A program made the position numbers and the translations under genes. Shown one piece after another: positions 11,363 to 21,158 of a DNA stretch of 64,000 nucleotides. The stretch spans positions 7,615,827-7,679,826 of the forward strand of contig OZ023197.1 in the NCBI GenBank assembly GCA_963995505.1, written 5' to 3'. Position 1 is the stretch's first letter. Each line of letters begins with the position of its first letter. The stretch comes from Hypericum androsaemum. Lineage: Eukaryota > Streptophyta > Magnoliopsida > Malpighiales > Hypericaceae. The notes under the pieces are model-generated. The model did not search any database. It saw nothing but the letters and a program-made list of their open reading frames with translations, and had not been told where the DNA came from.

Positions 11363-12300
11363 ATGGTTGATTTGAATTCCATCTACAATATGAACGCTGA
11401 GGTTCCGATTATGAGGACTAGCGACGCTGAGGTCGTGATGTCGGTTCTAAGAAACCAATTATCGTTTTCTCAATTTGAGAAATCAGAAAAACTTAAGGAT
11501 AGTAATCTCAAGAGGTGGCAACGAATGATGACGTTGTTCTTGACTATCTTGAGCTTGACCCAGTATCTCAAAGAGAGTAAACCCGAGGAGGATGTTAGAG
11601 ATCTTCATAAGACTCTTATTCGTGATGTCCTCCAAGTGGTGATGGTGATTGAAAGATTGTCACCATCTTGGAAGGACGTCAAGATGGACCTCAAATACAA
11701 GAGGAAGATGATGAGTCTCGAGGACCTTTTGAGAAGGTTGTGTATCAAGCAAGATAACCGAAAGATTGAGAAGAAACCAAACGGCATAGTTGTCAAGACT
11801 AATTTGGCCGAGGTTGGTGAGAGTCCCGTGGGAATTAGCAGAAATACTTTAATAATTCTGAGGGAGATGCTAATAATAAAAGCTTCACCAATACCTTCTT
11901 TGTTTGCAGAAAATCTAGCCTTGGAGCTAAGAGTCGCTAGAAAAAGTGATACCGATGAGGGCAAGAATAAGATGCATGCTCATGCTAATATCGATGAGAC
12001 AAGCTTGAGCTTCGACATTGATGACATAAATCTCATAGTCTTGTGTCAAGGTAAATTTTGTTGGTGGATAGACACTGGGGCCACATGCCACATTTGTGCA
12101 AACAAATAGATGTTCAAGACCTATCAACTTGTGGATGATGAGAATTGTAACATGCAAAGCTCTGCAGAATCCAAGGTTGAAGGCAAAGGGTTAGTTGTGC
12201 TCAAGGTGACCTCAAGCAAGAGCTAATCGATGTTCAATGAGTGAAATAACTTTAGCCTCCAAGGCAAAGTCTAATACTTAGATTGATGGGGGTGCGACCT
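11363..12300 (+). pseudogene. Copia gag-protease remnant
   Basis: The first frame (11363-12109, 248 codons) is a degenerate Copia gag that runs into the aspartic protease motif WWIDTGATCHICANK, which keeps the catalytic D-T-G. It stops at 12107-12109 and protease-like sequence continues in other frames to about 12300. The zinc knuckle expected between gag and protease is not recognisable. Non-functional remnant of the element at 9029-17958. Confidence 0.75.
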
Positions 12301-12348
12301 GCGAGGTTAGCACTAGTACATTTGTAATGAATGCTGGGAAGAATGCAA

Positions 12349-12436
12349 ATTTTGCATATTCTCGTGAGTCATTACAATTGTGGAATGGTGGATTAGGTCA
12401 TGTGAATTATAAGTCTTTACAAAAACTTATCTCACT
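12349..12436 (+). pseudogene. Copia GAG-pre-integrase segment, broken by a nested insertion
   Basis: The frame reads LQLWNGGLGHVNYKSLQKL, matching the family's LWHxRLGH pattern with two substitutions. It is cut at 12436 by the minus-strand LTR element. On the other side, after the TSD at 14856-14860, the frame resumes in register (NLLPKFNIDYKHKC), so the pre-integrase module was continuous before insertion. Confidence 0.75.
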
Positions 12437-13067
12437 TGATGTGAATCTCGTTACAGATCCACGCAAAAGCTAGATCTATCTATGTTCAGATTGATGGAAA
12501 TCTCGACCCGTTATTTGTACCTTTGCAAGAACCTCGGTATGAACAACCTCGACCCGCTGCTGTAGGAAAACAAGAACCTTGATTTGATGAAGACGCCACA
12601 AACGGTGATGTATATCCGCTTGATAAGTCGTTGGAGAACGCAAACGGAATCCCTCCGCTGTGTTCGAATAGTTTCGAAGAACCAAGAGAGCAAAGCCCAC
12701 GTTTTTTGTACTCAAATTATTCTCCTTATTCTCATTGATAATGCCTTTATATATAGGCAGATTGTTACAAAGAAATTCCTAATTAAATATAACTTCTAAC
12801 TAGATAAATATGACGTAAAAAGGGAAACTAAAAAGGAAAATAACTCTAATCCTACTAGAAATACTAAAAAACATTATTATCTCATAATTGACTTCCTAAA
12901 CAGACTAAAACTCCTAATAAAATGAAATTATCTTTTTTGTAACTTCCTAAACAGAATAGAACTCATGTAAAATAAAATTAATAAATAATTAACTTCCTAA
13001 ATAGACTTTGAAACTTAAAAATGAATTATTAAATAATGATGGCTTCTTGCAGATCTGATTCATATCA
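12437..13067 (-). repeat. 3' LTR of the nested minus-strand element
   Basis: 631 bp, about 95 percent or more similar by eye to the copy at 14226-14855. On the minus strand it starts TGATATGAATC. Confidence 0.9.
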
Positions 13068-13978
13068 TTCCCCTCCTCTTGAAATGGATTTGTCCTCAAA
13101 TCCTTGCATCCGTCATGCTTTTGCCAACTCACAACCATGCTGGTGCAAGATAAACTCTTTGAACGTCGTGGCTGCACTTGATACCTTCCTTTCCAATAGA
13201 ACAAGTACTTCGATCTTAAAGAATCTGAAGTCATCTCCAACTCAAAAGCAAAAGCCCTACTAATCCGTTTAAGCCTTTCTTTGAACTTCAAACTATTCCA
13301 GATGTTGATCAACGATGAACCTCCAACATAATTAAACTTGTCCACATCTAAGAAGTCAATATGTTCAACATGTAAATCAGGAGACATGTAAGATATGGGT
13401 TGGACATCTTCCTTGTCAACTAAAACAACAAGTTCTTCTTGTTCACCATCAATAGCAGTTAAACACTTCTTCATATGAACAACATCCACCAATTTTGATT
13501 CATTGAACAAATTCCTCAAGTAAAGAAGTGACATGGCATGGTCATCAAAACATTCTCCATCGAACAAGTCAATTGAATATTCACCAAATTTCTCCCATGT
13601 CAAAACCTCTTCTTCAACAATTACTTCAGGTGTAATCTCCAAATCGTCAGAACTACATACCTTCCCCTCAATATCGTGCTTAGTGTTAATGGTATTCTCC
13701 CTCTTTCCATTGACTTCTCCAACAAAATTAGCTCCTGAATTCTTCTCATCTTTGACCCTCATCCTCCTTTGTTGAATTTGTCTTCCGTTACAGACATTAC
13801 GAACATCATGTATCCTCTCTTGTTGGCACACTATCCGGTCCACCTTTTCGCTGAGCTTCTTGACCTCCGTTCTCATTATATGCCTCATCCCACTAAGAAG
13901 GGCGTTCATAAACGTGTGTGGATCACCAACCAATGGTGCAACACCTTCAAAGGATCTTCTTGAGTAGTTATAAGACAT
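12989..13978 (-). CDS. ORF of the non-autonomous LTR element, function unknown
   Basis: A 329-codon minus-strand frame fills most of the element's interior and runs through the polypurine tract (residues EEGNDMNQ) into the LTR before stopping. It has no zinc knuckle, protease triad or reverse-transcriptase motif. Residues about 35-50 are basic (RTEVKKLSEKVDRIV, a likely short coiled coil); the middle, about 95-215, is strongly acidic (VIVEEEVLTWEKFGEYSIDL, then EEELVVLVDKEDV-like text). The C-terminal DLRTNPFQE motif just ahead of the polypurine tract recurs, from memory, in other plant non-autonomous elements. Directly upstream (13979-14148) lies an extremely Lys/Arg-rich stretch in an overlapping frame, which may be its original N-terminus after a frameshift. 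Gag-like role is an inference only. Confidence 0.6.
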   Translation of the reverse strand: MSYNYSRRSFEGVAPLVGDPHTFMNALLSGMRHIMRTEVKKLSEKVDRIVCQQERIHDVRNVCNGRQIQQRRMRVKDEKNSGANFVGEVNGKRENTINTKHDIEGKVCSSDDLEITPEVIVEEEVLTWEKFGEYSIDLFDGECFDDHAMSLLYLRNLFNESKLVDVVHMKKCLTAIDGEQEELVVLVDKEDVQPISYMSPDLHVEHIDFLDVDKFNYVGGSSLINIWNSLKFKERLKRISRAFAFELEMTSDSLRSKYLFYWKGRYQVQPRRSKSLSCTSMVVSWQKHDGCKDLRTNPFQEEGNDMNQICKKPSLFNNSFLSFKVYLGS

Positions 13979-14148
13979 TCTTGCAGATTCTCTTTTTTTC
14001 TACTTTCAACTTTTCTTTTCTTTTTTGATTTTTTTTCAGCCTTCTTTCTTCTTCTTTTCTTGGCTGCCTTCTTCTCTATCTTTCTTTTTTTTCGGAATTT
14101 GTTTCCGCTTTTTTTTTCTTTCTCCAACTCAGAATAAAATAAGAACAA
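13979..14148 (-). pseudogene. Lys/Arg-rich leader frame of the same element
   Basis: The minus-strand frame starting at 14148 is dominated by Lys, Arg and Glu (for example KKRKIEKKAAKKRRRKKAEK). It overlaps the start of the main ORF in another frame. It could encode a nucleic-acid-binding N-terminus joined by frameshift, or simply reflect a purine-rich leader. Confidence 0.35.
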
Positions 14149-14211
14149 TAATTGAAAACTAATGAAAACAAAAATGAAATTTAAAGATAGATGATCTGAA
14201 GTAGAGCCTAA

Positions 14212-14223
14212 GCTCTGATACCA
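14212..14223 (-). other. Primer-binding site (initiator-Met tRNA)
   Basis: GCTCTGATACCA on the plus strand is the exact complement of the common plant retroelement PBS TGGTATCAGAGC. It is two bases from the LTR at 14226. Confidence 0.85.
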
Positions 14224-14225
14224 AC

Positions 14226-14855
14226 TGATGTGAATCTCGTTAAGGATCCACGCAAAAGTCAGATCTATCTACGTTCAGATTGATGGAAATCTCGACCCGT
14301 TGTTTGTACCTTTGCAAGAACCTCGGTATGAACAACCTCGACCTGCTGCTGTAGGAAAACAAGAACCTTGATTTGATGAAGATGCCACAAACGGCGATGT
14401 AGATCCGCTTGATAAGTCGTTGGAGAACGCGAACAGAATCCCTCTGCTGTGTTCGAATAGTTCCGAAGAACCAAGAGAGCAAAGCCCATTTTTTTGTACT
14501 CAAATTATTCTCCTTATTCTCATTGATAATGCCTTTACATATAGGCAGATTGTTACAAAGAAATTCCTAATTAAATATAACTTCTAACTAGATAAATATG
14601 ACTTAAAAAGGGAAACTAAAAAGGAAAATAACTCTAATCCTACTAGGAATACTAAAAAATGTGATTATCTCATAATTGACTTCCTAAACAGACTAGAACT
14701 CCTAATAAAATGAAATTATCTTTTTTGTAACTTCCTAAACAAAATAGAACTCATGTAAAATAAAATTAATAAATAATTAACTTCCTAAATAGACTTTAAA
14801 ACTCAAAAATGAATTATTAAATAATTATGACTTCTTGCAGATTTGATTCATATCA
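14226..14855 (-). repeat. 5' LTR of the nested minus-strand element
   Basis: 630-bp direct-repeat partner of 12437-13067, adjacent to the primer-binding site. Confidence 0.9.
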
Positions 14856-14860
14856 TCACT

Positions 14861-15240
14861 AAACCTTTTACCAAAGTTCAACATCGATTATAAGCACAAG
14901 TGCGAGACTTGATTGATGATTGTACAGGATATTGCCATGTCTACTTGATGAGAAGTAAAGACAAAGTAATACATTTATTCATTCATTATAAGAATGAAGT
15001 TGAGAATAAACATGGGAAGAAGATCAAGAATCTTTCGAGTTGTGGATGAATGCCGTGCTTTCGGCCAACTATGTGCTCAATAGAGCGTAGCACAAAAGTT
15101 GGATAAAATCCCTTATGAATTGTGGAAAGGTCATGTACCGAGCTACAAATTCCTAAGAGTTTGGGGATGTTTTGCTAAGGTTCTGATCCCACCTCCTAAA
15201 AGGATAAAGATAGGACCCAAGACGATGGATTATGTATTTT
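14861..15240 (+). pseudogene. Copia integrase remnant
   Basis: Resumes the outer Copia element after the nested insertion. Recognisable integrase text includes YLMRSKDKVIHLFIHYKNEV and, after a frame change, NAVLSANYVLNR. Several frames and stops are needed to follow it, and much of the catalytic core between these pieces is deleted. Non-functional. Confidence 0.7.
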
Positions 15241-16660
15241 ATCAGTTATGCACAAGATAGTGTTACATACCGATTCTTATTATATAAGTCAGATAACTCT
15301 GATATCCACGTGAATACTACAATTGAAGCTAGGAATGCTTCATTCTTCGAGAAAATATTTTCTTACAAAGCTCCAATAGAGGGTGACAATCAAGTTGACC
15401 AAAGTGGGAGCAATGTGGGGGGAGAGGAACCTCAAGACAAGGTTGAAAAACCTAGGCGCGTTAAAAGGAAAAGGAAAGAAAAGTCATTTGGATCAAATTT
15501 TCTAACTTATCTGTTAGAAAAGGATCCAGTAACCTACAAAGAAGCAATAAATAGTGAGATATAGTCTATTTTACATAATCACACTTGGAAACAAGTGGAT
15601 CTACCTCAGGGTAGCAAACCACTAGGCCATAAGTGTATTTTCAAAAAGAAGATGAAGCTGGATGGTACTGAAGACAAATACAAGGCGAGACTTATAGTTA
15701 AAGGCTACAAGCAAACCGAGGGTGTTGATTATTTTGATACATATGCTACTATTTCCAATAAAACTTCTATAAGGTTAGTCATAGCCTTGGCGGCTTTGTT
15801 TGACCTAGAGATCCATCAAATGGATGTGAAAATGGCTTTTCTAAATAGAGATTTGGAAGAAGAGATTTACATAGAACAACCCGAAGAGTTTGTAGTTCTG
15901 GGTAAAGAACACAAGGTGTACAAACTTGTAAAATCTTTATATGGATTAAAACAAACACCTAAATAATGGCACGAAAAATTTGATAGTGTAATACTATCAA
16001 ACGGGTTTCGGATAAACCAATATGATAAATGTGTCTATGTGAAATGAGATAACAAAGACTATGTGATAGTATGTCTCTACGTAGACGACATGTTGATTGT
16101 TGGTAGTAATGATAATATCAATATTACCAAGAGAATGTTGTCGCAAAATTTTGACATGAAAGACTTCGGACAAGCTGATGTAATACTTGGAATGAAAATC
16201 ACCAAGACTTTAGAAGGTTACGCGCTTTTCTAAGGTCACTATGTCAAAAAGATACTTGACAAATTCGATAAGGATAGTAATGCAGTTACGAGAACTCCTA
16301 TGTAAGTGGTGTCAAGTCTTTGCAATAATAACGGAGAAAGTGTGCGACAACTAGGTTATTCTAGAGTTATAGGCAGTCTAATGTACCTCATAGACTGTAC
16401 TAGACCTGATATTGTGAACTCGGTAAATATATTATCGAGATATATGAGTAATTCTAATGATGAACTTTAAAAATTGATAGTTAGAGTCCTTAGATACCTA
16501 AGGTTCACTGCTAACTATGGATTACACTATACAAGACATCCAGCTGTTCTGGAAGGGTATTCAGACGCTAGTAGAGGTATTCAAAAGAAAACATCATGGA
16601 TCCATTAACTAAAGGTCTAACGAGAGACCTAGTAGAGGTATCGTCAAGGAGAATGGGATT
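15241..16660 (+). pseudogene. Copia reverse transcriptase / RNase H remnant
   Basis: The connector to reverse transcriptase (15232-15564) ends in SFGSNFLTYLLEKDP-type text. Reverse transcriptase continues through 15595-15966 (KARLIVKGYKQTEGVDYFDT, MDVKMAFLNRDLEEEIYIEQ), then past a stop at 15964 to the catalytic motif CLYVDDMLIVG at about 16070-16105. RNase H begins near 16540 (LEGYSDAS) but jumps within a few codons to the C-terminal text DPLTKGL (about 16600), so most of RNase H is deleted. At least five in-frame stops are present. Confidence 0.85.
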
Positions 16661-17259
16661 AAAGCCCACGAAATGACCTAAATCCATGATGGCAACCCAA
16701 CCTCGATCGTAAACCCCGATCTACAGGTTCAATAGGATAATCAAATTTGTGAGGCTAGGGTCGAACAAAGCACTCAGGAAATTGAGTTCCCTACCTATTC
16801 CTATGATGAAGGGGTGATAGACCTGTCAATGAGAAGGTTAAGCTTTAAGCTTTTAATGATCCTTATACTTCGAGTATATATAAGAGGGGTATGGCAGGAT
16901 ACTCCTTATAGATCACCTATATCGAATGTAAAAGAACCGCTTCTATGAGATGAGTTAAGGGCTAAATTTCTAAAGTATTCGATGAAGTTTTCAAGGCAGT
17001 CTAGGGCCAAAATGGACAACAACGAAAGAACCGAGTAGTGGTTTGAGAAAGAGTTGTGTGAGTACCTTTGTCTTGGTATACATAGAATGCCGAATAATTC
17101 AAGGCATTGCGTCCACTGTTGGCAAGTACATCCGAAGGTATTTCACTAAGGAAGATTCAAGGTTTTCAACCACCTTTACTGATGCAACAAATTCTCGCAG
17201 GACTCCAAGTTGCATGTAACTTTGGTAGGCTCATGTCATATAAGCCATTTTGCATTCAT

Positions 17260-17958
17260 GTGGGGGATTGTTGGAGAATTGGAAAAGATGGCCTAATACA
17301 AGTGAGTGTATTGGGCTCTAGGCCCAAGTATTTAATTAGAAAAAAAATCCTAATTAAATATAATAACTAAGTGATTAGTAGGTAACTTTAAGCTATTTTA
17401 ATTAGACAAGCCCACAAAACCTTCTCTTGCCAGATGTCATTTGAATTTAAATTTTGAATTTAAATTCATGAGAATAACAGCCCATCTAATTTGGAGTTTT
17501 ATGGCTCCCACTAATAGCCTATTTGCTATTGGAGGTCCAAGGCTGCCTATAAAAGGAGCCCTCCTCCTTCATTCTAAATCACCCCAGCTCTCAATCTCTT
17601 CAGAGCTTTCTACTTCTTCCCCCACAACATCATATCATTCTTGCATAAAAGAGTCGGAGTTCTAAGGCTATGATAGGTTCGAAAGGTGTACGAAAGTGCT
17701 TCCTTTCGTACACGTGATTGAGTGTTGTACCTTGAGAACTCTCTTACCCACGAAGGCCTGAAGCATATAGGCAGGTAATAAGAGTTTAATGGCACACGGT
17801 TAAACTGTGGCCTCGTGCATGATTCAATCAGAAAGTCACTACTTTAAAGACGACGTTTTACACACTTAGCCCAAAGTGTGATCGTGAGCATACTCTCACC
17901 CTTCTCTTTTATATTGTTTATACTTCATATACCATAATTTACTAATATTTTACCAACA
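17260..17958 (+). repeat. Polypurine tract and 3' LTR of the Copia element
   Basis: GTGGGGGAT (17260-17268) precedes the 690-bp LTR (17269-17958). The LTR has a TATA candidate (CTATAAAAGGAG near 17548) like its 5' partner but lacks about 400 bp found in it. The stretch 16661-17259 between pol and the tract is non-coding 3' leader DNA. Confidence 0.85.
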
Positions 17959-17963
17959 TTCAC

Positions 17964-18514
17964 AACCCTAATAATTATCACGAAATTACATTGAAATTAC
18001 TAAAGTGGACTCATCAATGGACTATTGATTAGCAGCTTCGAGGTAAAAGACATGCGACAATCTTCCTTTTTTTTTTTAGGAAGTGACAACCTTTCCTTCC
18101 TGTTCATCCAAGATGTCATTCTTAGTTTATACCATGATAGGAGTAGGTGTATATGGCACTCTTAGGAGCCGAATTGGGAGATGCTATAGAAATACAAATT
18201 TGTAGATTCACGTCTTATATTTTTGTAATTTTTCAAATTGCATCAATCAAATAAATTGGGATGCTACTGAAATACAAAATTGTAAACCCACCACCTCTTA
18301 TCTTTTTGTAACTTTTAAAATCCATCAAACCAATACCCAAATAGAAATTTATGGCTATTTTACCGATACAGGTTCCGTACGAATATTGAGTTTCTTCCTT
18401 CAAGTCCCAAACTTCTCTAAATTGTTGCAAGTAGCCCCTTAACTCTTCCTATTTCGAGAATCTGGATCTCAAAAACAACCAGTAAGCTCATCTAAACTTA
18501 AACCCCTTCTCCAC
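17964..18514. other. DNA between the Copia 3' LTR and the TML coding sequence
   Basis: No gene is seen. A segment of about 75 bp is imperfectly duplicated in tandem at roughly 18179-18253 and 18259-18333 (both contain GATGCTA, GAAATACAAA and TTTTTGTAA). The frame of TML is open back to a stop at 18440-18442, but the residues encoded before about 18515 do not resemble the family, and no upstream exon is visible. Confidence 0.5.
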
Positions 18515-20110
18515 GGGAACAAGGTCAACGTCTTCGAGTGCATCCACATTGTCAATCAGGCGGTCAGCGTCATCGTGACCGCCTGCCGCGGCGTCGACGT
18601 CACGCCGGAGAAGCTCGGCCGGAAGTACGCCGAGATTTACATGGCTCTGGACATCGTCCTCCGTGGGGTTAGCAACATCCGCCTGGCCGCGATGCTGGGG
18701 GCGATGCACGGCGACGGGATCGCGAAGATGGTGCATTCCGGTCTCGACAGCGAGATCAAGGTCGGCGGGGCGGATAGCTGGGCGGCCGGGAACGAGGCGC
18801 AGGCGGCCGAGCACCAGGCCGGGGTGGAGGCGTTCTCCCACGCCGTGTTTGAGCTTCCCCTCGAGGCCATTGCCGCGGGGGATGAGGCCATTGCGAGCGT
18901 CGCGCCTGATCAGAGGAAGGACGAGGAGGAAGAAGATAAGAAGAAGAAGCAGAGTGTGGACCCGTTCGCGGCGAGTGATGTGGCTAGCAAGGAGGAAGAG
19001 CTGGTTGGGGAGTTTAAGAAGGACAAGAATCAGTCTAAGGACTTGACTCTTGCATTGGCGGGGCTCGAAATTACTACATTGCCCCCCGCGGAGGCCACGC
19101 AGGCGACTCATATTAGTGTTGAGGGGTTTGAAGAGAATTATGGTGGGATCGAGTTCAGTAATGAACAGGCTTCGCTCGGGGAGACTTTTGAAGTGTTTGG
19201 TGATGCCTGGGGTGGTGGTTTGGATGCCTCCGAGTTTGTTGGGACAAAGAGAGTTCCGAAAAGGGAGAGTCTTGGTGGGCTTGAGCTGCTCGAGATGCGG
19301 GTTGGCAGTGACGTTCCCAAGTCAGATGGCGGAGCTGCTGGTGCAGGTACTCCTCTTGACAACCTTCTAGTTCAGAAAACTGAGATGAAATGTCCTGAGA
19401 TGTACATTGTTGAGGAGATTAGCGCCGAGTTCAGGGACTCGTTGCTTGCTAGGGTAGCATTGATGGGAGTGGTTTATTTGAGAACCTTGCCCACAAAATC
19501 TGCTGGAGACAAAGAGACCGAGTTTTCGTTTAGAGTTGATAATATTGCTGCGGTGAAGAGGTTTGTCATGATGGGTGCAAAAGTTAGTAGTCTTGGGAAT
19601 GGGATGTTTCATGTGAGGACTGCAGCTTCTGATGAGCCTATCCCTATTATCAAGTACAGTTTGTTGCCAAGACAGACCCCGTTGCCGTTAAGGGTTCGTC
19701 TTGTGCTACGTCACAGTGGGACTCTGCTCTCCATGATGATCCAGTATACTTCGACCCCAGATTTGCTGGAGCCATTGACCGATGTGACGTTTATTCTAAA
19801 GTTACCCGTGGATCCAACACTGTTGAAGGTGTCTCCGAAAGCTATATTGAATAGGTCGGAGAGAGAGTTGAGATGGCATGTGCCAGAGATCCCACTCAAG
19901 GGGACTCCTGGTCGTTTGAAAGCAAGAATGCCAGTTGATTCTAATGAAGGTGATGGTGATGAAGAGATTGAGGTGTTTGGTTACGTTAAGTTTTCGAAGC
20001 AAGGGGTCACATCGTTATCTGGGATTTCCTTACGGCCTGCATCCGAAGGAAAAACAGATTTTAAAGAGGTGAACCACAGGTACGAGAGCGGGGTATATGT
20101 GTGTAATTGA
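18515..20110 (+). CDS. TML: TPLATE complex subunit TML (muniscin-like), N-terminal part missing
   Basis: About 531 residues match the plant-specific TML subunit of the TPLATE complex, an adaptor at the plasma membrane that drives clathrin-mediated endocytosis (Arabidopsis AT5G57460 family). Recognisable text starts at NVFECIHIVNQAVSV and continues through KLGRKYAEIYMALDIVLRG (end of the longin-like N-terminal domain), an acidic/Lys-rich linker (DEEEEDKKKK), a conserved EFSFRV region, and a C-terminal mu-homology domain ending GISLRPASEG and YVCN. The frame is unbroken with no intron. Roughly the first 100 residues of the family, including the initiator, are absent: the GTG at 18575 is not a start, and no upstream exon is found before the Copia element or the MULE. 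The first 500 bp are markedly GC-rich compared with the rest. Either a 5' exon lies outside this window or this is a 5'-truncated copy. Confidence 0.88.
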   Translation, partial: GNKVNVFECIHIVNQAVSVIVTACRGVDVTPEKLGRKYAEIYMALDIVLRGVSNIRLAAMLGAMHGDGIAKMVHSGLDSEIKVGGADSWAAGNEAQAAEHQAGVEAFSHAVFELPLEAIAAGDEAIASVAPDQRKDEEEEDKKKKQSVDPFAASDVASKEEELVGEFKKDKNQSKDLTLALAGLEITTLPPAEATQATHISVEGFEENYGGIEFSNEQASLGETFEVFGDAWGGGLDASEFVGTKRVPKRESLGGLELLEMRVGSDVPKSDGGAAGAGTPLDNLLVQKTEMKCPEMYIVEEISAEFRDSLLARVALMGVVYLRTLPTKSAGDKETEFSFRVDNIAAVKRFVMMGAKVSSLGNGMFHVRTAASDEPIPIIKYSLLPRQTPLPLRVRLVLRHSGTLLSMMIQYTSTPDLLEPLTDVTFILKLPVDPTLLKVSPKAILNRSERELRWHVPEIPLKGTPGRLKARMPVDSNEGDGDEEIEVFGYVKFSKQGVTSLSGISLRPASEGKTDFKEVNHRYESGVYVCN

Positions 20111-20600
20111 TCGCAAAACAATGTTCTTTGACCCTCGTATACGATATGCGGTGTGTTCGTTTCTGTCACATTCTATGTGAGCTTGAATCTTATGCTGGGA
20201 TTTGTGCACGCTTTGTGGCTATACATTGAGAAGAAAGATTTTTTTTTTCCTGATATCTTACTTCTGTAACATAGAGTTCATCTTGTTATTCCAAGTTATA
20301 TAATTGATTAGTTTGCATGGACTTGATCTCCTGAGTAAATTTCTTTTTGTCCAACTTTGTTTATATAAGTTTTTCCACAAGTATGTTTTTCATTAGATAA
20401 GTAGCTTTTCCATAAGTTGCTTGTTGGATAGATCATCTGCAACTTCTCCGTTGCCCGACAAATTTAGTTTCGAGTATGCTACTAGAAAATGAAGATACAG
20501 AATGTAAATCTTCCTTTACCAAGTTAGACAGGAGTTTTCTCATGGTTTTTTCAAACTGGTACTTCGCACTCCCAAGAATTTCTGCTGGGCAATCGCCCTC
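20111..20600. other. 3' flank of TML
   Basis: AT-rich sequence with T-rich runs, consistent with a 3' UTR and terminator region. No gene is seen. Confidence 0.4.
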
Positions 20601-21158
20601 TGTAGTCAATAGCGCGTAGCGGAAAACATAGTAGCCTCTACACTACACTAATGATAAACGCTATGGATAGAAGCGGTCATAGCTACCGCTATAGCGGTGA
20701 AATAGTGGTGCTATAGCAGCCAAATAGTAGTTCAGCAAACCGCTATCTTAGTTATGCATGAAATTCCTTAAATGCCCATGATATTTTAAATATTTATTTA
20801 TTTATTGAGGACATATAGGTAAAAGACCCATTTGAATGGGTGCCCTAATTTTTAGGTCACTCAGCCCTCTCTCTTTTGTTTTCTTTTGAATCTCTTAGAA
20901 CTTGATCGTTATTTTGATGGGATGTTATTTTGACTCTTTAATTAATTTTAGATTATAATTATGGAGTATGATGGTCTCTTTTATTTTGACAAAGTTGATT
21001 ATAATTATTAAGTATGATGGTCTCTTCAACTTTGTATATTTTTCTATTTTAAAGTATTTATGTTTACTTGTACATTGATTTTTAGTCTTTGTAATAGCGG
21101 CTATCCCGCTATCCGCTATAGCATTTTAGGGGATCGCCGTACACGGAAATTGACTACA
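20601..21158. repeat. Possible hAT-like MITE rich in GCTATAGCGG motifs
   Basis: The left side TGTAGTCAAT (20601-20610) is matched in inverse orientation by ATTGACTACA (21149-21158), and the next bases (CGCGTAGCGG against CGTGTACGG) are also similar. Near each end are clusters of CGCTATAGCGG-type words (20615-20750 and 21090-21125). Such motifs are common in plant hAT-type MITEs. I find no matching 8-bp duplication, so the boundaries are uncertain. Confidence 0.35.

Larger units (their letters stand above)
12437..14855 (-). mobile_element. Non-autonomous LTR retrotransposon with one unusual ORF (TR-GAG-like), TSD TCACT
   Basis: LTRs of about 630 bp lie at 12437-13067 and 14226-14855; both begin TGATGTGAATC and end GATTCATATCA on the plus strand. 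Exact TSDs TCACT flank at 12432-12436 and 14856-14860. Orientation is minus. The primer-binding site complement GCTCTGATACCA (14212-14223, initiator-Met tRNA) adjoins the right LTR, and a polypurine tract AAGAGGAGGGGAA (minus strand, 13068-13080) adjoins the left LTR. The 1.16-kb interior encodes a single long ORF and no protease, integrase or reverse transcriptase, so the element depends on another element for mobility. It sits inside the Copia pre-integrase region. Confidence 0.9.
9029..17958 (+). mobile_element. Decayed Ty1/Copia LTR retrotransposon, TSD TTCAC, carrying a nested element
   Basis: Both ends begin TGTTGGAGAATTG and finish CCAACA or TCAACA, and exact 5-bp duplications TTCAC flank it at 9024-9028 and 17959-17963. 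The gene order gag, protease, integrase, reverse transcriptase, RNase H (in that order on the plus strand) identifies Copia. A polypurine tract GTGGGGGAT lies directly before the 3' LTR (17260-17268). The coding region holds many stops and frameshifts and is interrupted by the insertion at 12437-14855. I could not find a convincing tRNA primer-binding site after the 5' LTR. The 10116-11362 leader has no gene; a phrase GGGAAAATGCCAAG is repeated at about 10681-10725. Confidence 0.92.

Noticed and set aside
11605..11964. 119-codon minus-strand frame
   Set aside because: It is antisense to the Copia gag remnant and shows no domain.
18575..18577. GTG as a start codon for TML
   Set aside because: Family homology continues upstream in frame to at least 18515, so this is an internal Val.
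18488..19111. 207-codon minus-strand frame opposite TML
   Set aside because: It is a shadow of the GC-rich TML codons; composition is not protein-like and the plus strand has clear homology.
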